Positions 27,597 through 35,173 of a stretch of 64,000 bases of DNA are shown in pieces. Position 1 is the stretch's first letter. Every line of letters starts with the position of its first letter. Origin of the DNA: Streptomyces sp. NBC_01016 (lineage in GTDB: Bacteria; Actinomycetota; Actinomycetes; Streptomycetales; Streptomycetaceae); assembly GCF_026341035.1 (NCBI RefSeq), contig NZ_JAPEOQ010000001.1:1984001-2048000 (forward strand), written 5' to 3'. A model generated the notes under the pieces. It ran no database searches. It worked only from the letters and a program-made list of their open reading frames with translations, and had not been told where the DNA came from. The position numbers and the translations under genes are program-made.

Positions 27597-27923
27597 ATGA
27601 AGCATTCTGCTGCCAAGACCCTCGGTGTCGCCGCTCTCGGAGCCGCTTTCGCCGCCGCCGGTGCCGGTGCCGCGAACGCTGCCCCGGCCGTCCCCGACGC
27701 GGCCGACACCGTCGGATCCGTGACCTCCGCCCTCCCGCTGCAGGACGTGGCGTCGACGCTGCCCGCCGGCGCCGAGTCCCTGGCCGCCGGTCAGGGTGCG
27801 GTGGCCAACGGCCTGAGCACGGCCACGCCCGTCGTGGACCAGGCCGCGAAGGGCGCCCTGCCGGTCGACGGCGACCCGGTCTCCGGGCTGCTCGGCGGCC
27901 TGCCGGTCGGCGGCCTCAGCTGA
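27597..27923 (+). CDS. Small secreted Ala/Gly/Val-rich protein
   Basis: A 108-residue protein with a Sec signal peptide (KTLGVAALGAAFAAAGAGAA, cleavage near ANA-AP). The mature part is low-complexity and ends LLGGLPVGGLS. ATG 27597 is preceded by AAGAGGA at 27579-27585. No catalytic motif is present. It resembles the secreted protein at 33731-34147 in layout: signal peptide, A-V-D-rich body, and a hydrophobic G/P/V tail. Such Streptomyces proteins are of unknown function. It follows add but has its own AT-richer upstream region. Confidence 0.8.
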   Translation: MKHSAAKTLGVAALGAAFAAAGAGAANAAPAVPDAADTVGSVTSALPLQDVASTLPAGAESLAAGQGAVANGLSTATPVVDQAAKGALPVDGDPVSGLLGGLPVGGLS

Positions 27924-27940
27924 CCCGACCCACCGAACGA

Positions 27941-27984
27941 GCCGAAGGGGCGCACCCGCGATCACGCGGGCGCGCCCCTTCGGC
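27941..27984. terminator. Bidirectional terminator hairpin
   Basis: GCCGAAGGGGCGC (27941-27953) pairs perfectly with 27972-27984. A further inner pair CCCGCG/CGCGGG forms around ATCA. It lies between the convergent secreted-protein and PspC-like genes. Confidence 0.85.
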
Positions 27985-28001
27985 GTGGGTGCGAACGGAC
28001 G

Positions 28002-28202
28002 TCACCAGGCCTGGCGGACCTTGTTCTCACTCGGGAACATGATCCACAGCGCGATGTAGAGCAGGAACTGCGGGCCCGGCAGCAGGCACGAGACCAGGAA
28101 GATCACGCGCATCGTGGCCGCGGAGGTGCCGAAGCGCCGTGCCAGCGCTGCGCACACTCCGCCGATCATCCGTCCGTTGGTGGGGCGGGCAAGGGCGGTC
28201 AT
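28002..28202 (-). CDS. PspC-domain small membrane protein
   Basis: A 66-residue protein with the PspC pattern RPTNGRMIGGVCAALARRFG, then one hydrophobic helix (VIFLVSCLLPGPQFLLYIAL) and a WIMFP end. Such proteins sit in the cytoplasmic membrane and are linked to envelope stress. The complete domain is present. It stands alone between a terminator and the VanZ-like gene. Confidence 0.9.
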   Translation of the reverse strand: MTALARPTNGRMIGGVCAALARRFGTSAATMRVIFLVSCLLPGPQFLLYIALWIMFPSENKVRQAW

Positions 28203-28289
28203 GGTTGGGCTCCTTCGCGAACCGTATGTCTTCGATGTGTGGTGCTTACGTCTTCGAATGTACGGCGACGGAGGGGCTTAAACGTCAGC

Positions 28290-28832
28290 TCACGGGGCTA
28301 TGCCGACCCTGGAAATCGTCGGGGTCGGACCCTGAGCCGGCTCCTGCGGGGGGAGGGGATCGAGCTCGACCCTGCGGCGGAGCCGGGAGCGCAGGGTGGG
28401 CACCAGAAGGAGATGGGCGAGCGCGACGCCCACCGTGTTCAGGAGCAGCGAGTCGATGTCCACGACCTGGCCCGGCACACCGGTCTGTAGCAGTTCGATG
28501 CCGAGCGAGATCAGTGCGGCCATCGCGACCGTGCGCACAAGCGAACCCCACAGCGAAACGTAAAGCCGGCCGCCCGCGACGGGCAGGAGCACGCCGAGCG
28601 GGGCGAGCAGCACCAGGCCCTCGCCGAGCCGCACCGCCGCCTCACGCCAGCCGAGCGCGAGGTCGGAGCGGATGCCGGCCAAGGGGTGCAGGTTCGCCGC
28701 GCTGACCCAGGGCACGTCCAGGGGGCGCAGCGTGAACCAGGCAACGAATAGGAGATGCGCGGCGAGTAGGGCGATCCCTGCCGCACGGAAACGGACGGCG
28801 GCCCTTTGGCCGCCCGAGCGATGGCGCTGCAC
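28290..28832 (-). CDS. VanZ-family membrane protein
   Basis: A 180-residue polytopic protein with 4 hydrophobic segments. The VanZ-type motifs LLAPLGVLLPV and ALISLGIELLQ...VVDIDSLLLNTVG are visible. The family includes VanZ of teicoplanin resistance, but most actinobacterial members have no known role. Arg-rich ends face the cytoplasm. It lies directly downstream of the afsQ operon on the same strand, 54 bases beyond the lipoprotein stop, so read-through is possible. Confidence 0.8.
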   Translation of the reverse strand: MQRHRSGGQRAAVRFRAAGIALLAAHLLFVAWFTLRPLDVPWVSAANLHPLAGIRSDLALGWREAAVRLGEGLVLLAPLGVLLPVAGGRLYVSLWGSLVRTVAMAALISLGIELLQTGVPGQVVDIDSLLLNTVGVALAHLLLVPTLRSRLRRRVELDPLPPQEPAQGPTPTISRVGIAP

Positions 28833-28886
28833 GCACCCCTAGACGCCGGGCGCGGGAGGATCGGTTCCGCCGAGGTCGGGCCTTCG

Positions 28887-29489
28887 TCAGTTCAGAGTTC
28901 TCGTCGGGGCCGGGATCAGGCCCGGGCGGGCCTTCAGCGCCTCCGAGCAGGTGTATTCGCGGGGCGCGGCGTCGTCCGGGCCGCCGAGGACCACGTGCTC
29001 GTCGTCCTCCGCCGTGACCTCGCTGTTCGCGAACGTGCAGATGACCTGGGCCAGGGCGTAGGGGGACAGATCGGCCGGAGGCGCGTTCAGGCGCAGGGCG
29101 TCCGCGGGGTCGCCCTCGCGCGGGCCCGAGACCTTGAGGACGGAGCGGACGTCCGTCGTGTAGCCGGCCGTCTTCTCCTCGCTGGAGGGAGTCGCCGCCA
29201 GCTGCGCCAGGAGCTCCCGGGCCACCATGACCCGGTCGGACGACTGGCCGCGCTCCAGCGTGATGGTCCGGTCGACCGTGACCAGCTGCGACGTACAGAC
29301 CAGATAGACCTGCACCGGGAACTCGCCGCCCGCCTGCGCCTCCACCTTGTCCGAGCCCGACAGGGAGCAGCCCACGCGCGTGGGCGCGGCGCCGAAGTCG
29401 GTCGGCACCTCCGTGGGACGGATCCCGCACCCGGTGAGCAGGAGCGAGGCGAGGCCGACGAGGACCCATGGGCGTACCCGTCGCGTCAC
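28887..29489 (-). CDS. AfsQ-operon lipoprotein
   Basis: A 200-residue lipoprotein with signal peptide and lipobox SLLLTGCG near residue 21. A conserved-looking body follows, with EFPVQVYLVCTSQLV and DRVMVARELLAQLAATP reminiscent of GerMN-like sporulation/spore-germination lipoproteins. The GTG start overlaps the afsQ2 stop (GTGA). It is therefore the third gene of the afsQ operon, as in S. coelicolor, and may sense or modulate the signal for the AfsQ2 kinase from outside the membrane. Confidence 0.85.
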   Translation of the reverse strand: MTRRVRPWVLVGLASLLLTGCGIRPTEVPTDFGAAPTRVGCSLSGSDKVEAQAGGEFPVQVYLVCTSQLVTVDRTITLERGQSSDRVMVARELLAQLAATPSSEEKTAGYTTDVRSVLKVSGPREGDPADALRLNAPPADLSPYALAQVICTFANSEVTAEDDEHVVLGGPDDAAPREYTCSEALKARPGLIPAPTRTLN

Positions 29490-31075
29490 GTCGCGGCACC
29501 GCCTTCCCGCGCTTCCCTGGCGTCCTCCTCCGAGGCGGACGCCAGGGACTCCGCGTCCCGCGGCAGGTGCAGCGTGAACACGGCTCCCCCTTCGGGGGAG
29601 TTGGCGGCACTGATCCGGCCGCCGTGGATACGCGCGTTCTCCATGGCGATGGACAGGCCGAGGCCGCTGCCCTCCGAGCGGGGCCGCGAGGCGCTCGCCT
29701 TGAAGAAGCGGTCGAAGACGTGCGGCAGGACGTCATCGGGGATGCCCGGACCGTGGTCGCGTACGGAGATGACGACCTCCGAGCCCTCGCCGTGGCGTCC
29801 GTGCGACTCCACCCGCACCGAGACGCGCACGGGGGACCCGCCGTGCTTGAGCGCGTTGCCGATCAGGTTCGCGAGGATCACGTCGAGTCGGCGCGGGTCG
29901 AGGCGGGCCGAGATGCCGCGCTCGGCGTCGAGTTCGACGGCGTCCAGCCAGGCGCGGGCGTCGATGCAGGCGGTGATCTGGTCGGCGAGTTCCACGTCGT
30001 CGAGGACGAGCTTGGCGCTGCCCGCGTCGAAGCGGGTGACCTCCATCAGGTTCTCGACCAGGTCGTTCAGGCGCCGGGTCTCGCTGACCACGAGACGCAC
30101 GGCCGGTTCGATCATGGGGTCGACCGAGCCGGTCTCGGCGTCGAGCTCCTCCTCCAGGACCTCCGTCACCGCGGTGATCGCGGTCAGCGGCGTGCGCAGC
30201 TCGTGCGACATGTCGGCGACGAAGCGGCGCGAGGACTCGTCGCGGGAGCTCATGTCCGCGACCTTCTTCTCCAGGTTCTCCGCCGTCTTGTTGAACGTAC
30301 GGGAGAGCTCCGCGAGTTCGTCCGTGCCGGAGACGCGCAGCCGGGTGTCGAGCTTGCCCTCGCCGAGCCGGCGCGCGGCGACCCCCAGGCGGTGCACGGG
30401 CTTCAGCACCGTCGTCGCGGCCGCCTGCGCGAGCAGTGCGGAGCCGACGAGGGCGAGCGCGGTGGCGATGCCGAGGGACCAGGCGAGCGAACCCATGTCC
30501 TTCGCCTCAGGCTCCAGGGACTTGAGCATGTAGCCCGTCGGCCCGTCGTCCACGGTGGCGCCGCCGACCAGGTACGGGGTGTCGTCCTGCGTGATCCGCT
30601 GCCAGTACAGGTGGTACGCGTGCTTGTCGCCGCCGTCGATCGGCTGCTTCTTGGTGACCGCGTCCCGCAGCGACTTCGGCACGTCGGCGACGGTGAAGGC
30701 GTCCAGGTCGGAATTGCCCACGACCCGGCGGCCGTCCTCGTCCTTCGCCATGAGCATCACGCTGAAGTGCTGGCTGCTGCCCGCCATCAGGTTCGCCGCG
30801 TGCTGCAACTCGCCCTGCGTGGGCTGCTTGGGCAGCGCCGCCGCCCGGTTCTGCATCTCCTGCTTGAAGTCGCTGAGCGCGGAGTCCTGCGTGCGCGTGA
30901 GCACGGCCTCACGATTGAGCCAGTACGCGATCCCCGACGCGGACACCGCGGCCGTGAGCGCCACGAGCGCGAACACGACGACCAGGCGCAGCCGCAGGCT
31001 GGTGAAGCGCAGGCCGGCGAGGAGAGTCTTCTTGGCCGCCGCAGCGCCCCGGAGCTTGTCGTGCGGTTTCGTCAC
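29486..31075 (-). CDS. afsQ2: Sensor histidine kinase AfsQ2
   Basis: A 529-residue membrane kinase. TM1 is around residues 27-48, followed by a ~125-residue extracellular sensor and TM2, then a HAMP linker (LKPVHRLGVAARRLGEGKLD). The HisKA motif is FVADMSHELRTPLTAI and the HATPase domain contains NLIGNALKHGG and DHGPGIP. The GTG at 31075 overlaps the afsQ1 stop, so translation is coupled. It phosphorylates AfsQ1; in S. coelicolor the pair responds to nitrogen (glutamate) conditions and links antibiotic production to nutrients. Confidence 0.95.
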   Translation of the reverse strand: MTKPHDKLRGAAAAKKTLLAGLRFTSLRLRLVVVFALVALTAAVSASGIAYWLNREAVLTRTQDSALSDFKQEMQNRAAALPKQPTQGELQHAANLMAGSSQHFSVMLMAKDEDGRRVVGNSDLDAFTVADVPKSLRDAVTKKQPIDGGDKHAYHLYWQRITQDDTPYLVGGATVDDGPTGYMLKSLEPEAKDMGSLAWSLGIATALALVGSALLAQAAATTVLKPVHRLGVAARRLGEGKLDTRLRVSGTDELAELSRTFNKTAENLEKKVADMSSRDESSRRFVADMSHELRTPLTAITAVTEVLEEELDAETGSVDPMIEPAVRLVVSETRRLNDLVENLMEVTRFDAGSAKLVLDDVELADQITACIDARAWLDAVELDAERGISARLDPRRLDVILANLIGNALKHGGSPVRVSVRVESHGRHGEGSEVVISVRDHGPGIPDDVLPHVFDRFFKASASRPRSEGSGLGLSIAMENARIHGGRISAANSPEGGAVFTLHLPRDAESLASASEEDAREAREGGAAT

Positions 31076-31749
31076 TGAGGCGTGTCCAGCCGGTAGCCCA
31101 CCCCGCGCACCGTACGGATCAGGGTCGGCGACGACGGCACGTCCTCGACCTTCGCGCGCAGCCGCTGCACACACGCGTCGACGAGCCGCGAGTCACCGAG
31201 GTAGTCGTGCTCCCACACCAGGCGCAGCAACTGCTGCCGGGACAGCGCCTGTCCGGGCCGCCGGCTCAGCTCGAGCAGCAAGCGCAGCTCGGTGGGCGTC
31301 AGTTGCAGGTCCTCGCCGTTCTTCGTCACCGTCATCGCGGCACGGTCGATCACCAACGAGCCGAACGTCGCGGCATCGTTGGCCTCCCGCTCGCCGCGCC
31401 GCAGCACCGCGCGGATCCGCGCGTCGAGCACGCGCCCCTGCACCGGCTTCACGACATAGTCGTCGGCACCGGACTCCAGGCCCACCACGACGTCGATGTC
31501 GTCGCTGCGCGCGGTCAGCAGGATGATCGGCAGTTGGTCGGTGCGCCGGATGCGCCGGCACACCTCGAAACCGTCGATGCCGGGCAGCATCACATCGAGG
31601 ACGATCAGATCGGGCCGCTGCTCGCGCAGCAGCTTCAGACCGTCCTCTCCGGTGGCAGCGGTGGCGACCCGGTGGCCCTGGCGCGTAAGTGACAGCTCCA
31701 GGGCCGTACGGATGGCGTCGTCGTCCTCGATCAGCAACAGGGAAGGCAC
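31072..31749 (-). CDS. afsQ1: Response regulator AfsQ1
   Basis: A 225-residue OmpR-type regulator. The receiver has the acidic pocket EDDD, phosphoacceptor D52 in LIVLDVMLPG, and LLTARS plus YVVKP. The winged helix at the C-terminus ends IRTVRGVGYRL. Starting at GTG 31749 reproduces the 225-residue length and D52 numbering I recall for S. coelicolor AfsQ1; ATG 31758 is three codons further up. The divergent sigQ promoter region contains a perfect GTnAC-N6-GTnAC repeat, its likely autoregulatory site. Confidence 0.95.
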   Translation of the reverse strand: MPSLLLIEDDDAIRTALELSLTRQGHRVATAATGEDGLKLLREQRPDLIVLDVMLPGIDGFEVCRRIRRTDQLPIILLTARSDDIDVVVGLESGADDYVVKPVQGRVLDARIRAVLRRGEREANDAATFGSLVIDRAAMTVTKNGEDLQLTPTELRLLLELSRRPGQALSRQQLLRLVWEHDYLGDSRLVDACVQRLRAKVEDVPSSPTLIRTVRGVGYRLDTPQ

Positions 31750-31888
31750 AAGCGCCATTCTGGCCCATCAGGGGCCTTCAGTTCGACCGAGTGTGCCCTT
31801 CAGGTGCGGGGAAGAGGCCCGGGAGAGCCCCGGCGGAGTCCCGGCGGGGCCGGTTCCTCCACGCCTGCTCCCTATTACGGGAGCCGCT

Positions 31889-31904
31889 GTGACAGGCCTG
31901 TGAC
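31889..31904. promoter_or_regulatory. AfsQ1 binding box
   Basis: GTGAC (31889-31893), six bases AGGCCT, GTGAC (31900-31904). This is a perfect direct repeat matching the GTnAC-N6-GTnAC consensus I recall for phosphorylated AfsQ1. It is located between divergent afsQ1 and sigQ, 140 bp from the former and 110 bp from the latter. Confidence 0.8.
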
Positions 31905-32013
31905 AGTCGACGGACACCGTCATGAAGTCGACCCGGCAAGCTTTTGGTCATCGCGAAGAACGATCGCGACGACGACGCAGAAGTATTCGGTACTCCACGA
32001 CGGGGGGCGCGAG

Positions 32014-32778
32014 ATGAACACGCTGCACAGCACCACCTCAAGCGCGGTTGTCACGCGTCTGCACGACATGGGCCGAGTGGTTTCCGAGCGTCACGAGAAG
32101 TCCGGTGCCGTGAGCGGGCGGGGGTGCGCTCGCGGCGCCGGGCGTCAGCACACCGGGATCATGACGGTGGTTGACACGCGGGAAACAGTGACCGAGGGGG
32201 GTCACGGGGGAGCCGCGTACAGGGAGGACTCGGGGGAGCAGCGCAGGACGTCCTTGTCGGAGGCCGAGTTCACGGCCTACGTCCAGGATCGCCGCGCCTC
32301 CCTGTACGCAACCGCCTACCACCTGACCGGTGACCGTTTCGAGGCCGAGGACCTGCTGCAGAGCGCCCTGTTCTCGACGTACCGGGCCTGGGACCGCATC
32401 AGCGACAAGGCGGCGGTCGGGGGCTACCTCCGCCGCACCATGACGAACCTGCACATCAGCGCGTGGCGCCGCCGCAAGCTGAACGAGTACCCGACCGAGG
32501 AGCTGCCGGAGACGGCCGGCGACACGGACGCGATGCGCGGCACCGAGCTGCGCGCGGTCCTGTGGCAGGCGCTGGCCCGGCTGCCCGAACTCCAGCGCAC
32601 CATGCTGGTCCTTCGTTACTACGAGGGCCGCACGGACCCGGAGATCGCGGACATCCTCGACATCAGCGTGGGCACGGTGAAGTCCAGCATCTGGCGCTCG
32701 CTGCGGCGACTGCGCGAGGACGAGGTGCTGAGCTTCGGCCGTGACCAGGAGGAGTCCTTCGGCGAGCTCGTCGCCTGA
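32014..32778 (+). CDS. sigQ: SigE-like ECF sigma factor SigQ
   Basis: A 254-residue ECF factor with ~80 extra N-terminal residues. Region 2 contains LYATAYHLTGDRFEAEDLLQ. Region 4 contains LPELQRTMLVLRYYEG and DISVGTVKSSIWRSL. It belongs to the Streptomyces SigE-type group. The start at ATG 32014 is supported by a GGGGGG stretch; earlier in-frame starts would read through the promoter. It is divergent from afsQ1, as in S. coelicolor where AfsQ1 controls sigQ and SigQ antagonises antibiotic production. Confidence 0.93.
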   Translation: MNTLHSTTSSAVVTRLHDMGRVVSERHEKSGAVSGRGCARGAGRQHTGIMTVVDTRETVTEGGHGGAAYREDSGEQRRTSLSEAEFTAYVQDRRASLYATAYHLTGDRFEAEDLLQSALFSTYRAWDRISDKAAVGGYLRRTMTNLHISAWRRRKLNEYPTEELPETAGDTDAMRGTELRAVLWQALARLPELQRTMLVLRYYEGRTDPEIADILDISVGTVKSSIWRSLRRLREDEVLSFGRDQEESFGELVA

Positions 32779-32894
32779 AGGCCGGGGGAACGGGGCCCTG
32801 TTCGGGGGAGCGGGGTTCCGGTACGGGGGAGCAGTAGGGGGGAGTGGGCGGGACCGGAAGGCCGGGGGGTCTTTCCGGTCCCGTTCCGCATTTT

Positions 32895-32939
32895 CAGCCC
32901 CTGCGGCGTTTGAGCAGCGGGGTCCGGGGCGGAGCCCCG
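32895..32939 (+). repeat. Intergenic double-hairpin repeat, variant A, copy 5
   Basis: Identical over 45 bases to the copy at 9245. It is preceded by GCATTTT like other copies and lies between the convergent sigQ and uridine-kinase-like genes. Confidence 0.85.
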
Positions 32940-32972
32940 AGTCGTAGGCCCGGCGCGGGCCAAGAATCCCCG

Positions 32973-33605
32973 TTACGCGGCGCGCGCCTTCACGCAGCGC
33001 CCCGCCGCGGCCGCCGCCACGCGCCCCAACGCCTCCTCCTTGCCACAGGCATGCGCGCCGAGCGCCACCTGCCGAGCCACGATGGACCGCTCCGTCCGCA
33101 TCAGGCGCCAACCGCGCCGCAGCAGGAACGGCACCGACTTGCGCCCCTCCTTGAGGTCACGCAGCAGCCGGCGACGGAACGTCGTCGACGGACGCCCGCG
33201 CAGGCACAGCGCGTCGGCGAGCACCCCCACCTCCCGGCAGCGCTCCACGATGTCCGCCGCGAAGATGCCCTCGGCGATGAACAGCGGCGTGCGCTCGATG
33301 TCCAGCGTCTCCTCGCCCACACGCGAGCTGGAGGAGATGTCGTAGACGGGAACGCTCGTCCGACCCTTCGCACAGAGCGCCACGATCGCGGCGACCGCGA
33401 CCTCGGCGTCCCACGAAAGCGGAGAGTCCCAGTCGATGTCCGAAGTGCCCGGCACCAGCGGCAGCGTGGGGTCCCCGGCCTCCTTGTAGAAGTCGTCGAG
33501 GCACAGGACGGGCAGCCCGGAGCGGGCCGCGAAGGAGGACTTGCCGGAGCCCGAGGGGCCGGAGAGCAGGACGACCCGTGTCGGTATCGGAGGATGCGAA
33601 CTCAC
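32973..33605 (-). CDS. udk: Uridine kinase-like P-loop protein
   Basis: A 210-residue P-loop kinase with VVLLSGPSGSGKSS at the start, VLCLDDFYKEAGDP (substrate/DD loop) and FIAEGIFAADIV. These are typical of uridine kinase/phosphoribulokinase-like enzymes. It could salvage uridine to UMP, complementing the breakdown route nearby, but its promoter does not carry the nucleoside operator. GTG 33605 was chosen since homology starts a few residues later; upstream codons read into the divergent promoter. True substrate is unproven. Confidence 0.75.
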   Translation of the reverse strand: MSSHPPIPTRVVLLSGPSGSGKSSFAARSGLPVLCLDDFYKEAGDPTLPLVPGTSDIDWDSPLSWDAEVAVAAIVALCAKGRTSVPVYDISSSSRVGEETLDIERTPLFIAEGIFAADIVERCREVGVLADALCLRGRPSTTFRRRLLRDLKEGRKSVPFLLRRGWRLMRTERSIVARQVALGAHACGKEEALGRVAAAAAGRCVKARAA

Positions 33606-33681
33606 GAGACACCAGTGTGAGGCATGACGACCGCGCCGCCTCCCCGCGTGGTGCCGTTGTGGCACGCACCACGCCAACTAC

Positions 33682-33707
33682 CCTGTGTATCTACATGATT
33701 ACACAGG
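33682..33707. promoter_or_regulatory. 26-bp perfect palindrome in divergent promoter
   Basis: CCTGTGTA (33682-33689) and TACACAGG (33700-33707) around TCTACATGAT. It is strikingly AT-rich for this genome and lies 24 bases before the secreted-protein ATG and 77 bases from the kinase start. It is a probable operator, with no regulator identified. Confidence 0.6.
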
Positions 33708-33730
33708 CGAAAGGTTTCGGGCGGAACACC

Positions 33731-34147
33731 ATGGCACGACACGCAGAACAGACATCCTCGTCCTCCGTGCGGCGCACCCTGATGCGCGTAGGACTCACCG
33801 TGACCGCGGCCGGTGCGGTCGTCGCGGGCGGCGGCGTCGCCTCGGCGAGCGCGGCGCCGATCCCGCTGCCGCAGTCGGCGACCGGCGACTCCAACGTCGA
33901 CGCGGCGGCCGACGGCGTCTCGACGGCGCTCAACTCGGCCACGGCGAACGGGCTCGGCACGCTGAAGAAGCTGCCGCTGGACCCGCTGGCCGGGACGGGA
34001 GTCGACCCGCTGGACAACTCGGTCGGCACGCAGGTCGCGGACTTCGTGCCGGTCAGCACGGCGGCAGTCACCGGGCCTGTGGCTTCCGGTGCGTCGCTGG
34101 AGGAGCTGCCCGTGGTGGGTCCCGTGACGGGTGTGCTGCCAGGCTGA
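33731..34147 (+). CDS. Small secreted protein of unknown function
   Basis: A 138-residue protein with a long signal peptide (VGLTVTAAGAVVAGGGVASA, cleavage near ASA-AP) and a low-complexity body ending VVGPVTGVLPG. There is no catalytic or binding motif. Its layout parallels the 108-residue secreted protein at 27597. ATG 33731 follows the 26-bp palindrome closely. It is followed by a repeat element and then a very strong terminator. The function is unknown. Confidence 0.75.
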   Translation: MARHAEQTSSSSVRRTLMRVGLTVTAAGAVVAGGGVASASAAPIPLPQSATGDSNVDAAADGVSTALNSATANGLGTLKKLPLDPLAGTGVDPLDNSVGTQVADFVPVSTAAVTGPVASGASLEELPVVGPVTGVLPG

Positions 34148-34158
34148 GTCCTACGTCG

Positions 34159-34207
34159 CGGGGCTCTGCCCCGGACCCCGCGGGCTCTCGTCCAAAAGCG
34201 GGGCTTG
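34159..34207 (-). repeat. Intergenic double-hairpin repeat, variant C, copy 6 (inverted)
   Basis: On the minus strand the second hairpin (GGGGC-AGA-GCCCC) is standard. The first has CCCCGC paired with GCGGGG around a different, longer loop, so only the stem is kept. It lies between the convergent secreted-protein and aldehyde-dehydrogenase-like genes. Confidence 0.75.
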
Positions 34208-34225
34208 ATGTGCCGGACCGGCTTG

Positions 34226-34265
34226 AAAGGCCCGGCTCCTCGTGGAGTGGAGGAGCCGGGCCTTT
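34226..34265. terminator. Bidirectional terminator
   Basis: A perfect 16-bp stem, 34226-34241 with 34250-34265, and an 8-nt loop. The arms start AAAGG and end CCTTT, so either strand has a short U-tract. It stands between convergent genes. Confidence 0.9.
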
Positions 34266-34276
34266 CGCGTTGGTGC

Positions 34277-35173
34277 TCAGTACGCGGAGCCGGACGCGCC
34301 CAACGAACCCGTCGGGTGCCAGACCGTCTTGGTTTCCAGGAAGTGCGTCAGGCGGTCCGTGCCCGGGTCCGCCGTGAAGTCCTCCACAGGCTGTGGACGA
34401 CGTACGCGCTTCAGATTGTCGGCGGCCGCGATCTCGAGCTGCTTCGCCAACTCGGGGTCGGCGCCCGTCAGATCGATCCCGTTCACGTCCTGGTGCGCGG
34501 CGAGCGAAGGCGCGATCTCCGACGCCTTGCCGGACAGGATGTTGACGACGCCGCCCGGCACGTCCGAGGTCGCGAGCACCTCGCCGAGGGAGAGCGCCGG
34601 GAGCGGGGACTTCTCGCTCGTGATCACGACGACCGTGCTGCCGGTCGCGATGACCGGGGCGATCACCGAGATCAGGCCGAGGAAGGACGAGTCCTGGGGT
34701 GCCAGGGCCGCCACGACGCCGGTCGGTTCGGGCGTGGAGAGGTTGAAGAACGGGCCCGCGACGGGGTTCGCCCCGCCGACGACCTGGCCGATCTTGTCGG
34801 TCCAGCCCGCGTACCAGACCCAGCGGTCGATCGCGGCGTCGACCACGGCCGTGGCCTTGGACTTGCCGATGCCCTCCGCCTCGGAGACCTCGCGCACGAA
34901 CTGCTCGCGGCGGCCCTCCAGCATCTCGGCGACGCGGTACAGGACCTGACCGCGGTTGTACGCCGTCGCGCCCTGCCAGCCGCCGAACGCCTTGCGGGCG
35001 GCGACCACGGCGTCACGGGCGTCCTTGCGGGAGGAGAGCGGCGCGTTGGCCAGCCACTCGCCGCTCTTGCCATCGGTCACTTCGTACACCCGGCCGCTCT
35101 CGGAACGCGGGAACTTCCCGCCGACGTACAGCTTGTAGGTCTTGAAGACGCTCAGACGGTTGGGCTCAGACAT
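34277..35173 (-). CDS. Truncated aldehyde dehydrogenase-like protein lacking the catalytic cysteine
   Basis: A 298-residue relative of aldehyde dehydrogenases (normally ~480). The N-terminal half is recognisable (KLYVGGKFPRSESGRVYEV, SRKDARDAVVAARKAFGGW, GVVAALAPQDSSFLG), with PQDS replacing the usual PWNFP. The ELGGK glutamate and the cysteine region are missing and the chain ends in a short LETKTVWHPTGS tail. It overlaps the full-length dehydrogenase upstream by 8 bases, so the two are made together. A non-catalytic partner subunit or fold-stabiliser is a reasonable guess. Confidence 0.75.
   Translation of the reverse strand: MSEPNRLSVFKTYKLYVGGKFPRSESGRVYEVTDGKSGEWLANAPLSSRKDARDAVVAARKAFGGWQGATAYNRGQVLYRVAEMLEGRREQFVREVSEAEGIGKSKATAVVDAAIDRWVWYAGWTDKIGQVVGGANPVAGPFFNLSTPEPTGVVAALAPQDSSFLGLISVIAPVIATGSTVVVITSEKSPLPALSLGEVLATSDVPGGVVNILSGKASEIAPSLAAHQDVNGIDLTGADPELAKQLEIAAADNLKRVRRPQPVEDFTADPGTDRLTHFLETKTVWHPTGSLGASGSAY

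Noticed and set aside
29625..29640. ATACGCGCGTTCT inside afsQ2 as another nucleoside operator
   Set aside because: It lies deep in coding sequence (codons for ENARIHG) and matches only one half well.
31804..32013. Upstream in-frame start for sigQ
   Set aside because: It would translate through the AfsQ1 box and promoter; ATG 32014 has a purine-rich leader.
33782..33793. ATGCGCGTAGGA inside the secreted-protein gene as an operator
   Set aside because: Coding for MRVG within the signal peptide, only one good half-site, and the gene is not nucleoside-related.
34159..34265. Treating the repeat and adjacent hairpin as one terminator
   Set aside because: The 34226-34265 hairpin is unrelated in sequence and is a sufficient terminator by itself; the repeat element is a separate unit found elsewhere without it.
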